A stretch of 29,273 nucleotides of DNA, taken from contig DCHG01000050.1 in NCBI GenBank assembly GCA_002315595.1, forward strand, positions 1 through 29,273. The letters run 5' to 3'. The DNA comes from Clostridiales bacterium UBA1758 (GTDB taxonomy: Bacteria > Bacillota > Clostridia > Oscillospirales > UBA1758). Below the pieces are notes generated by a model. It made no database searches and was not told where the DNA came from. It was given only the letters and a program-made list of their open reading frames with translations. The position numbers and the translations under genes are program-made. The stretch's first letter is position 1; the number at the start of each line of letters is the position of its first letter. This document shows positions 7,227 through 14,928 of this stretch, piece by piece.

Positions 7227-10200
7227 TTATTTCAGGTCTTTGCCGAATTTGTTTTCGAGTTCGGAAATGCTCATCGCAAGCACCCTGGACACGCCTTCCT
7301 GCATCGTGACGCCGTAGAGCATATTGGCGGATTCCATCGTACCTCGTCTGTGGGAGATCGCGATGAACTGCGTCTTGTCGGAAAGTTTGTGCAGATAGTT
7401 TGCAAATCTCGAAACATTGATGTCGTCCAACGCTGACTCAATTTCGTCGAGAATACAGAACGGCGTCGGGCGCACTTTCATCAGTGCAAAATAAAGCGCG
7501 ATTGCGACAAACGCATTTTCACCACCGCTGAGAAGCGAAATGGTTTTCAGACTCTTGCCCGGCGGTTGTACTTTAATCTCTATTCCCGAAGCAAGGACGT
7601 CATCCGGCTCGGTCAGTTCAAGTTGTGCCGTACCGCCACCGAAGATTTCGGCAAAAGTTTCGCCGAAGTGACGGTTAATCGTTTCAAAGGAGTCGGCGAA
7701 GATCGTCTTCATTTCCTCGGTAATATCGGTGATAATGCCGACAAGTTCTTCTTTCGCCTTTTCAAGGTCATCCTTTTGCGCGCTCATAAATTCAAAACGC
7801 TCGCCGACCTCTTTATATTCCTCGATCGCGCCGACATTGACGGGTTCGAGTTTGCGGATCTCGCCCTTGATTTCCGCAATTCTGCGGGTGACGGCGGCAA
7901 CACTTTCGATTTCCCTTCTCATTGCCGTGGCGGCGGTGAGATTTAATTCATAGGTGTCCCAAAGCCTTGCGATGATCTGTTCTTCGTCGGATGCCGAAGA
8001 ATTTCTACGGACTTCCAAACGACTGCGTTCTTCCGCCAAAGCCGTCAAAGTCTGCGACTTTCCGTGGTGTTCGCGTTGTTTTGTTTCGCGTTCGGCTTCA
8101 AGTTTCATGCGGCGGTCGGAGATGCCGGAAATATCGTTTTTGATCGCGTCACGGGCAACGGTCAAGGTCGCAACGCGATCGTTCACGGTCGTTTCCTCGG
8201 CTTCCAACTGGATGTTCTTTGCACGAATGTTTTCGATCATATCAGCACGGGACGCGGCATTGCCTTCCATGCTTTGCGCCATGTCGCGCAAGGTCGAAAT
8301 CACGCTTTCTTTCGAACGGATCTCAGCGGTGACATCGCTGATACGAGTCATAATCTCGCTGATCTGATTAGCAATCGTTTCGCGGGCTTCTGCGAGTTCC
8401 TTTTGCCCGCCCGTAATCACGGCAATACGGTCGCCGATCTCGGCGGCGGAGTTTTCAAGTTCGATAATCCTGCCCGCACGATCGGCAATTTCACGCTTTG
8501 CGTCGGACTGTTTTTGAATATTGCGTTGTTTTTCGTCTTCCAACGAAAATACTGCGGCGTCCACGCCTTCCAACACTGCTTCGAAACGACTGATTTCGGC
8601 TCGCGCCGCCAAAACCGCGTCCTCGCCTTCACGCAAATTTTCGCGTGCCGCGTCCATTTGGTGTTCGACGGCGGCATTTTCATGTTCCAAAGCCTCCAAT
8701 TCGGCGGCTTCGGTCTTCATACGATCGGTAAGTTTCGCCAATTCTTCCCGCTTTGATGCAAGTTCGTTGGTGCGCGATATGATGCCCGCGCTCTTTGACA
8801 CACTACCGCCCGTCATCGAGCCACCGGAATTGATGACCTGACCGTCAAGGGTGACGATGCGGAAACGGTAACCGTACTTTTTGGCAAGCGTGATGGAAAT
8901 ATCCATATCCTCGGTGATGACGGTACGACCGAGAAGCGAACTCATAATCTCGGCATACCGATTGTCAAAACTAACCAGACGATCGGCGGCACCGAGGACG
9001 CCTTCTTCTTCCATCAGTCCGCGTTCATTCAGTTCACGACCGCGAATGGCGGCAATCGGCAAAAATGTTGCACGTCCGCCATCATTTTGACGCAGGCGAT
9101 ACATCGCCGCTTTTGCGTCCTCCGGGCGGTCAACAATGATGTTTTGTAATGCCGCACCGAGTGCGATTTCGACTGCGACGGCGTATTTCGGCGGAACGTT
9201 CAGAAGTTGCGCCACCGTTCCGTGTACGCCACGCAAACGACCGGTGGTCGAATCGGATAGGACGGTTTTGACCGCCTTTGAATAACCCTCCATGTCGCGT
9301 TCAAGTTCTTCAAGCAGTTCAATGCGGTTCTGCGCCGCATTCTTCGCCATAACGAGTTTTTGATAATTTTCACGCTTTTCGACGAGTTTTTCGCGTCTTT
9401 TGCCCGCTTTGAGTTCAAATCCGCCGATGATGTTGCGAGCGGACTGTGCGCGTTCTTCGGCGTCTTGTTCGACTTTTTTTGCGGATTTCAGTGAAGCCTC
9501 GGCTTCGTCCCTCGACGGTTTTTTTGCTTCGATCTCACGGTCGATTTCTTCATTTCGGTCGGATGCCGCCTGCGCCGCGGACTCATAGGAAGCGGACTCG
9601 ATTTTCAACTGTGCGGCGAGGGCAATATCGGCATTCTGTTCTAAACGCAAAGCCTCGATCTTTCCCTCGGCTTCATTGCTTTCGTCCATACTTGCCTTGT
9701 TTTTGTCGGTGAATTCGGCAAGTTCGGCACGGAGTTCGTCGCCTTTCACATTCAGCGCGGCAATTTCTGCTTGTGCCGAAGAAATACTGTTATCAATATC
9801 CACCGCCTGTTCATTTTGACGACGGATCTCATCTTCAAGATTTTTGATACTTTCAAGGTTGTTTTCAATGGAATTTCGTATGACCGCGGCATCCCCCGAG
9901 CGTTCCGCGATCTCACGGTCGTTATCGGACTGCTTGACACGAAGACCTTCGATCTCCACATCAAAATCACGCATTTTCGCCGAAATCTCTTCCAATTCCG
10001 CAAACAAAGCGTCTGCGGCGGCAGTTTCACGATCAAACTGGCTTGCGGCGACGGCGTAGTCGCTTTCCGCTTTTTGGAGATTTTCGCGTGCCTTGTCGAG
10101 ATTGGTCAGCCAAAGATCAACATCGAGTTGACGCTGTTCATCACGCAGGATCAAATAACGCTTTGCGTCTTCGCTCTGTTTTTTCAACGGTCCGATACGA

Positions 10201-10799
10201 CCTTCGAGTTCACCGACGATATCACGAATTCGGACAAGACTTTCCTCAGTCTGTTCGAGTTTTTTCTCACTTTCGTCTTTACGGTGGCGGAATTTCGAAA
10301 TACCCGCGGCTTCTTCAAAGACCTCACGACGGTCTTCGCTTTTTGCCGCGACAATATCGCCGACCTTGCCCTGACCGATGATGGAATAACCGTCTTTGCC
10401 GAGACCGGTGTCCATCAACAGTTCGCGGACGTCTTTCAGGCGCACTTGCGTTTTATTGATAAAATATTCACTGTCGCCCGAACGGTAGTAGCGTCGGGTG
10501 ATCGCGACTTCTTCATAATCGCATTTCATAAAATGCGCGGAATTGTCAAGCGTCAGCGTAACCTCGGCAAAGCCGACGGCACTGCGTTTTTGAGATCCGG
10601 CGAAAATGACGTCTTCCATCTTTTCACCGCGGAGGCTTTTGGATGACTGTTCGCCGAAAACCCATCGCACGGCGTCGGAAATATTCGATTTTCCGCTTCC
10701 GTTCGGACCGACGATGGTCGTAATACCGTCGCTGAAATTGATCTTCGTGCGATCCGGGAAGGATTTGAAGCCTACAAGCTCGAGGGATTTTAGATACAC
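7227..10799 (-). CDS. smc: Chromosome segregation protein SMC
   Basis: A 1190-residue ATPase of the bacterial condensin complex (with ScpA and ScpB, not in this window) that organises and segregates chromosomes. The Walker A motif GPNGSGKSN is at 31-39. Long heptad-rich coiled coils run from about 165 to 510 and 670 to 1000. They surround the hinge at about 520-665 (GVHGTVAQLL through GGSMTGGS). The C-terminal head carries the ABC signature LLSGGENAFVAIAL near 1088 and Walker B FCILDEIESALDD near 1118. Full length. The start is a GTG at 10799 (MYLKSLELVGFKSF) preceded by GGGGAA. A sigma-A-type promoter lies upstream in the 110-base gap. Confidence 0.98.
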   Translation of the reverse strand: MYLKSLELVGFKSFPDRTKINFSDGITTIVGPNGSGKSNISDAVRWVFGEQSSKSLRGEKMEDVIFAGSQKRSAVGFAEVTLTLDNSAHFMKCDYEEVAITRRYYRSGDSEYFINKTQVRLKDVRELLMDTGLGKDGYSIIGQGKVGDIVAAKSEDRREVFEEAAGISKFRHRKDESEKKLEQTEESLVRIRDIVGELEGRIGPLKKQSEDAKRYLILRDEQRQLDVDLWLTNLDKARENLQKAESDYAVAASQFDRETAAADALFAELEEISAKMRDFDVEIEGLRVKQSDNDREIAERSGDAAVIRNSIENNLESIKNLEDEIRRQNEQAVDIDNSISSAQAEIAALNVKGDELRAELAEFTDKNKASMDESNEAEGKIEALRLEQNADIALAAQLKIESASYESAAQAASDRNEEIDREIEAKKPSRDEAEASLKSAKKVEQDAEERAQSARNIIGGFELKAGKRREKLVEKRENYQKLVMAKNAAQNRIELLEELERDMEGYSKAVKTVLSDSTTGRLRGVHGTVAQLLNVPPKYAVAVEIALGAALQNIIVDRPEDAKAAMYRLRQNDGGRATFLPIAAIRGRELNERGLMEEEGVLGAADRLVSFDNRYAEIMSSLLGRTVITEDMDISITLAKKYGYRFRIVTLDGQVINSGGSMTGGSVSKSAGIISRTNELASKREELAKLTDRMKTEAAELEALEHENAAVEHQMDAARENLREGEDAVLAARAEISRFEAVLEGVDAAVFSLEDEKQRNIQKQSDAKREIADRAGRIIELENSAAEIGDRIAVITGGQKELAEARETIANQISEIMTRISDVTAEIRSKESVISTLRDMAQSMEGNAASRADMIENIRAKNIQLEAEETTVNDRVATLTVARDAIKNDISGISDRRMKLEAERETKQREHHGKSQTLTALAEERSRLEVRRNSSASDEEQIIARLWDTYELNLTAATAMRREIESVAAVTRRIAEIKGEIRKLEPVNVGAIEEYKEVGERFEFMSAQKDDLEKAKEELVGIITDITEEMKTIFADSFETINRHFGETFAEIFGGGTAQLELTEPDDVLASGIEIKVQPPGKSLKTISLLSGGENAFVAIALYFALMKVRPTPFCILDEIESALDDINVSRFANYLHKLSDKTQFIAISHRRGTMESANMLYGVTMQEGVSRVLAMSISELENKFGKDLK

Positions 10800-10826
10800 G
10801 TATTCCCCAGCCTTTCAAAATGGAAT

Positions 10827-10842
10827 AAACCGCGCTCGGTTT
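10827..10842 (-). other. Small hairpin in the smc 5' leader
   Basis: A 6-bp perfect stem (AAACCG/CGGTTT) with a 4-base loop lies between the predicted smc transcription start (near 10853) and the GTG start. It does not cover the ribosome binding site. It could stabilise the leader or be incidental. Confidence 0.35.
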
Positions 10843-10859
10843 GAAATATATGACAATTT

Positions 10860-10888
10860 AGTATATCAATTTTTCGTTGATTTTGCAA
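10860..10888 (-). promoter_or_regulatory. Sigma-A-type promoter for smc and downstream genes
   Basis: On the minus strand TTGCAA (10888-10883) and TATACT (10865-10860) are separated by exactly 17 bases in an A/T-rich gap. The predicted start is near 10853, giving a leader of about 50 bases. This is the best internal promoter in the long minus-strand cluster. Confidence 0.75.
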
Positions 10889-10909
10889 TAAATTATTTGT
10901 GAATTTCGT

Positions 10910-11896
10910 CTATTCGACGATTTCCACACGGAATTCGTCCGCTTCATTCACACGAACTGACGCAAAGCCGAATTTTTGAATGAGGGTTTCGCGATTACAA
11001 CCATGCTGACCGATTACATCCGAAATCTTTCCTTTTTCAACGGAGATCAGCAGTGTTTTTCCCGCATAATCGTCGGATTTCAGGCAGTTTTCAACGGCGT
11101 GAAGCATCCGTTTGCTTTCAACCAACTGACCGAATGCGGGATGATACGCACCCGCAACAGCACCGCCGTGGCTCAGTTCTTCGCTCGGATTTAACCCCAT
11201 TCGGATAATCGGAATATGATACTCGTCGAAGACATCCGCAATCGACGCACAGATCTCTGCCGCCTCTTCGGGCGATAGCGCACGGTATTTGCCCGCCCGC
11301 CAAAGTTCGGCAAGTTCGGTGTCCTCAATGACAACGAGGGGATAGACGCGCACACCGTTCGGTTGCAATTCCGCGATCCTTTTTGCGGTCATCACCGCAC
11401 CTTCGGCGGAGTCCCCCGGCAAGCCAACCATCATTTGAAGGATGAAATTCATTCCGTTTCGTTTCAAACAGTCAACCGCTTTTTCGACGGTTTTCGCCGA
11501 ATGACCGCGTTTCGACCGTATCAGCACCTCATCGACCATCGACTGAACGCCGAGTTCGACAAGTTCTACACCGTACTCACGGAGCATTGCGACGATCCCG
11601 TCGTCGATCGCATCGGGGCGTGTCGACACACGGACGCCCGTGACAGTTCCGTCCGCCAAAAAGGGTTGTACGGCACAAAGCAGTGATCTTTGCAATTCCA
11701 AATCCACCGCCGTAAAACTTCCGCCGTAAAATGCGACCTGAAACGGACCATCCGTTACAGTGCAAGCCCGACGGATCTCGTTAGAAACGAATTTCGCATC
11801 CGGCACAAAACTTTTGCCGGCAATTTTCCGCTGATTGCAGAAAACACAGGCATTCGGGCAACCCGCATGAGGGACGAAGATCGGGATGATCTTCAT
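10910..11896 (-). CDS. Radical SAM protein, Elp3-like
   Basis: A 328-residue radical S-adenosylmethionine enzyme. The 4Fe-4S ligands are Cys13, Cys17 and Cys20 in the motif CPNACVFCNQ, followed by a TIM-barrel core with AFYGGSFTAVD (the glycine-rich SAM-binding motif), VRVSTRPDAID and VELGVQSM. This pattern matches the Elp3/coproporphyrinogen-oxidase-like group often found between rnc and smc in Clostridia. It is too short for true Elp3 and no acetyltransferase domain is visible. Its substrate is unknown; tRNA modification is a guess from family and neighbours. Its ATG overlaps the rnc stop by four bases (ATGA). Confidence 0.88.
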   Translation of the reverse strand: MKIIPIFVPHAGCPNACVFCNQRKIAGKSFVPDAKFVSNEIRRACTVTDGPFQVAFYGGSFTAVDLELQRSLLCAVQPFLADGTVTGVRVSTRPDAIDDGIVAMLREYGVELVELGVQSMVDEVLIRSKRGHSAKTVEKAVDCLKRNGMNFILQMMVGLPGDSAEGAVMTAKRIAELQPNGVRVYPLVVIEDTELAELWRAGKYRALSPEEAAEICASIADVFDEYHIPIIRMGLNPSEELSHGGAVAGAYHPAFGQLVESKRMLHAVENCLKSDDYAGKTLLISVEKGKISDVIGQHGCNRETLIQKFGFASVRVNEADEFRVEIVE

Positions 11897-12579
11897 ACGC
11901 CCATCAGTTCAAGCGCGGACTTTGCCGCCATCTGTTCGGCTTCTTTTTTACTATGTCCCCTACCCACGCCGATGACATTGGAATTAAGAAGTACTTCCAC
12001 GACAAACTGTTTGTCGTGGTCGGGACCTTCGGAGCCCGCCATACGGTAGGACAGCGTTTCCTGTCTGTTTTTCTGTACAATCTCTTGAAGCATCGTTTTG
12101 TGGTCGGTGATACCTTTGTCGGTTGCCTTTTTTTCCACCGGCGCAAGGAGATTTTCAACAATGAATTTTTTTGCGGGATCAATGCCGCCATCGAGGAAAA
12201 TCGCCCCGATGATGGCTTCGGTCGCATCGGCGAGGATCGAAATTCTCGTTCTTCCGCCACTGTGTTCCTCGCCCCTACCGAGAAGTAAATGGTCGCCAAG
12301 ACGGATCTTCGTCGCATAATCGCCGAGTGCCGTTTCACAGACGAGGGACGCCCGAATTTTTGTCAGTTCGCCCTCCGGCAGATGACGGTGTTTTTTGAAC
12401 AAATACGACGCCGAAACGAAACCCAAAATGGAGTCGCCCAAAAATTCCAACCTTTCGTTGTTTTCGGTGTGTCCGTCCCGATTTTCGTTTGCGTAAGAAG
12501 AATGTGTCAGGGCATTTCGCAATAATTTCTCATCCGAAAAAGAATACCCTAATTTTTCCTGTAAATCCTGTTTATCCAT
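11893..12579 (-). CDS. rnc: Ribonuclease III
   Basis: A 228-residue double-strand-specific endoribonuclease that processes rRNA and mRNA. The signature NERLEFLGDSIL lies at 41-52 and the second acidic metal-binding cluster is in LADATEAIIGAIFLDGG. The C-terminal double-stranded RNA-binding domain runs from about 155 to the end (KTMLQEIVQ ... GVGRGHSKKEAEQMAAKSAL). The start overlaps the plsX stop by eight bases and a GGAGGA site lies within plsX. In most Firmicutes acpP separates plsX and rnc; here it does not. Confidence 0.97.
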   Translation of the reverse strand: MDKQDLQEKLGYSFSDEKLLRNALTHSSYANENRDGHTENNERLEFLGDSILGFVSASYLFKKHRHLPEGELTKIRASLVCETALGDYATKIRLGDHLLLGRGEEHSGGRTRISILADATEAIIGAIFLDGGIDPAKKFIVENLLAPVEKKATDKGITDHKTMLQEIVQKNRQETLSYRMAGSEGPDHDKQFVVEVLLNSNVIGVGRGHSKKEAEQMAAKSALELMGV

Positions 12580-13597
12580 TCTGTTCCGTTTCCTCCGGGA
12601 GAATCATATACTCGATGTTTTCGGCAATGCTTTCGGTGATGTGCGAGTCGGTAAAGTCGATCGCCTGCTTGATCGCACTGCGAATGGTGTATGCCTTCGA
12701 CGAGCCGTGAGCCTTGATGATTGGTTTAGAAACGCCGAGTAACGGCGCACCGCCCGTTTCGTGATAATCCATCTTCTTTTTGAAATTTTTAATTCCTTTT
12801 GCCACCATGAGCGCGGCAATTTTCGTAAAGATCGACTTTGTGAACATCGCTTTAAGTTCCGTACCGAAATACGAGCCGAGACCTTCGATCCCTTTGAGCA
12901 GAATGTTGCCCGAAAAGCCGTCGGTCACGATGACGTCGGCTTTGCCGAACATCACATCGCGTGCTTCGATATTTCCGCAAAAATTGATCTTTCCGTCGTC
13001 GGCGGCTTTTTTGAGCAACCGATACGCCTGCTTTTGAAGTTCGCCGCCTTTATGTTCTTCCGCACCGTTATTCAGAAGTCGTACGACCGGATTTTTCACA
13101 CCGAACACGGATTGCATATAATAACTGCCCATAAAAGCAAATTGCAACAGATATTCCGGGGTACATTCGACATTTGCGCCGCAGTCGATCAAAAGAGCCT
13201 TGCCGTTTTCGGTCGGCAAAATCGGTGAAAGAGCCGCACGGCGGATAACACGGATGCGTTTAACATATAGCGTTCCGCCCGCTAACAATGCGCCGGTATT
13301 GCCCGCACTGACGAGTGCGTCGCCCGCCCCGTCCTTCAAAAGGCGGAGTGCAGTGACCATGGAACTGTCTTTTTTGAAACGAGCCGCATTCGTCGGATCG
13401 TCTTCCATTGTAATAACGTCGTCGGCGTTGACGATCTCAACGCGGTCGCGTTTATCGTCTGGAACAGCGGATGAAATCTCCGCTTCCTTTCCGACAAGGA
13501 TGATATCAACGCCGAATTCGTCCGAGGCAAGCAACGCGCCCTTTACGATTTCAGCGCTGGAATTATCCGCACCCATTGCGTCAACGATTATTTTCAT
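12572..13597 (-). CDS. plsX: Phosphate acyltransferase PlsX
   Basis: A 341-residue peripheral membrane enzyme that makes acyl-phosphate from acyl-ACP for phospholipid synthesis. It begins MKIIVDAMGADNSSAEIVKG and contains MEDDPTNAARFKKDSSM, DALVSAGNTGALLAG and VTDGFSGNILLKGIEG, all typical of PlsX. The ATG at 13597 follows a strong GGAGGGG site; a TTG codon just upstream is in frame but less likely. It lies 26 bases after trmFO. Confidence 0.97.
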   Translation of the reverse strand: MKIIVDAMGADNSSAEIVKGALLASDEFGVDIILVGKEAEISSAVPDDKRDRVEIVNADDVITMEDDPTNAARFKKDSSMVTALRLLKDGAGDALVSAGNTGALLAGGTLYVKRIRVIRRAALSPILPTENGKALLIDCGANVECTPEYLLQFAFMGSYYMQSVFGVKNPVVRLLNNGAEEHKGGELQKQAYRLLKKAADDGKINFCGNIEARDVMFGKADVIVTDGFSGNILLKGIEGLGSYFGTELKAMFTKSIFTKIAALMVAKGIKNFKKKMDYHETGGAPLLGVSKPIIKAHGSSKAYTIRSAIKQAIDFTDSHITESIAENIEYMILPEETEQNG

Positions 13598-13623
13598 CAA
13601 ATTCCCCTCCTTCGCTTCACCGT

Positions 13624-14928
13624 TCAGGCAAGAATATCCGTCAAACGGGAGTCGACATATTCAAGTGAACGCCTGGCGACCGCCTCATATCGAATTTGCT
13701 TTTTGGCACGCAGTCCCGAAGAACGGATGATGCCGAAATTGATCCCCATCGGATCAAATCTCACGACGGTTTCGTCGGAAATATATAGTGAAAGTGCGCC
13801 AACCGCCGTTCGATCATCAAGGTCAAGCGGCGACATTCCGCGAAGTCGTCTTGCAAGTTCCACCGCCGCAAGAAAGCCGGACGAGGTGCTTTCGATATAG
13901 CCTTCCACACCCGTGAGTTGACCGGCAAACATAATATTCGGATCAGCACGGAACGCGTAATGGCGGTCAAGACAACGCGGTGAGTCAATATACGTATTGC
14001 GGTGCATGACGCCGTAACGCATAAATTCTGCCTCTTTAAGTGCGGGGATCATGGAAAAGACGCGTTTTTGTTCCCCAAATCGTAAGTGCGTCTGAAAACC
14101 GACGATGTTGTAAAGTGTTCCCGCATCGTTGTCACGGCGAAGTTGAACCACAGCAAACGAATTCTTGCCCGTGCGCGGATCACGAAGACCGATCGGTTTT
14201 AACGGTCCGAATGCAAGCGTGTCGCGTCCGCGTCTTGCCATAACCTCGACGGGCATACAGCCTTCGAAAACCTGACTGTCCTCGAAACCATGCACCGGAG
14301 CCTCTTCCGCAGTAGTAAGTTCGTCAACAAATGCGTAATACTCCTGCTCCGTCATCGGACAGTTGATGTAATCCGGCGTTCCCTTGTCATAGCGTGCGCC
14401 GAAAAACGCCTTTTCCATATCAATCGAGTCCGCCGCAACGATCGGGGCGGCGGCATCGTAAAAATGCAAATATCCGACGCCCGGAAGTTTTGAAATACTT
14501 TCGGCTAGTGCGTCGCTTGTCAACGGTCCTGTCGCAATAATGACGGGCAGATCCCGCGGGATTTCCGTGACTTCGCCGTTGACGACTTCGATGAGGTCGC
14601 AGGCTTTGATCTTTTCGGTGATGTATTCGGAAAACCGTTCACGGTCAACCGCCAATGCACCGCCCGCAGGGACTTTGGTCGCGTCCGCGGCTTCGATGAT
14701 AAGCGAGCCCATTCTGCGAAGTTCCTCTTTGAGCAGTCCCGATGCACTTGCAACAAGTTCGCTTTTTAAGGAATTTGAGCAAACGAGTTCCCCAAATCCG
14801 TCCCCGGTATGCGCCGGAGAACGCTTGACCGGCTTCATTTCGCACAATTCGACGCCGATCCCTCTTTTGGCTAACTGCCATGCCGCTTCACTTCCGGCAA
14901 GACCGCCGCCGATGACTCTGACTTTCAT
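13624..14928 (-). CDS. trmFO: Folate-dependent tRNA (uracil-54-C5)-methyltransferase TrmFO
   Basis: A 434-residue FAD- and methylenetetrahydrofolate-dependent enzyme that makes ribothymidine at position 54 of tRNA. The N-terminal FAD-binding Rossmann motif is VIGGGLAGSEAAW at 5-17. The catalytic Cys50 lies in GELVCSNSLKS, and a second conserved Cys is in FEGCMPVEVMARRGRDTL. The C-terminal FAD segment is MFAGQLTGVEGYIESTSSG. Length matches the family. The ATG at 14928 overlaps the topA stop by four bases. The topA-trmFO pair is conserved in Firmicutes. Confidence 0.97.
   Translation of the reverse strand: MKVRVIGGGLAGSEAAWQLAKRGIGVELCEMKPVKRSPAHTGDGFGELVCSNSLKSELVASASGLLKEELRRMGSLIIEAADATKVPAGGALAVDRERFSEYITEKIKACDLIEVVNGEVTEIPRDLPVIIATGPLTSDALAESISKLPGVGYLHFYDAAAPIVAADSIDMEKAFFGARYDKGTPDYINCPMTEQEYYAFVDELTTAEEAPVHGFEDSQVFEGCMPVEVMARRGRDTLAFGPLKPIGLRDPRTGKNSFAVVQLRRDNDAGTLYNIVGFQTHLRFGEQKRVFSMIPALKEAEFMRYGVMHRNTYIDSPRCLDRHYAFRADPNIMFAGQLTGVEGYIESTSSGFLAAVELARRLRGMSPLDLDDRTAVGALSLYISDETVVRFDPMGINFGIIRSSGLRAKKQIRYEAVARRSLEYVDSRLTDILA

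Noticed and set aside
9771..10646. 291-codon frame opposite smc (and others at 8064-8756)
   Set aside because: These are antisense shadows of the SMC coiled-coil and head regions, with no ribosome binding site or domain signature.
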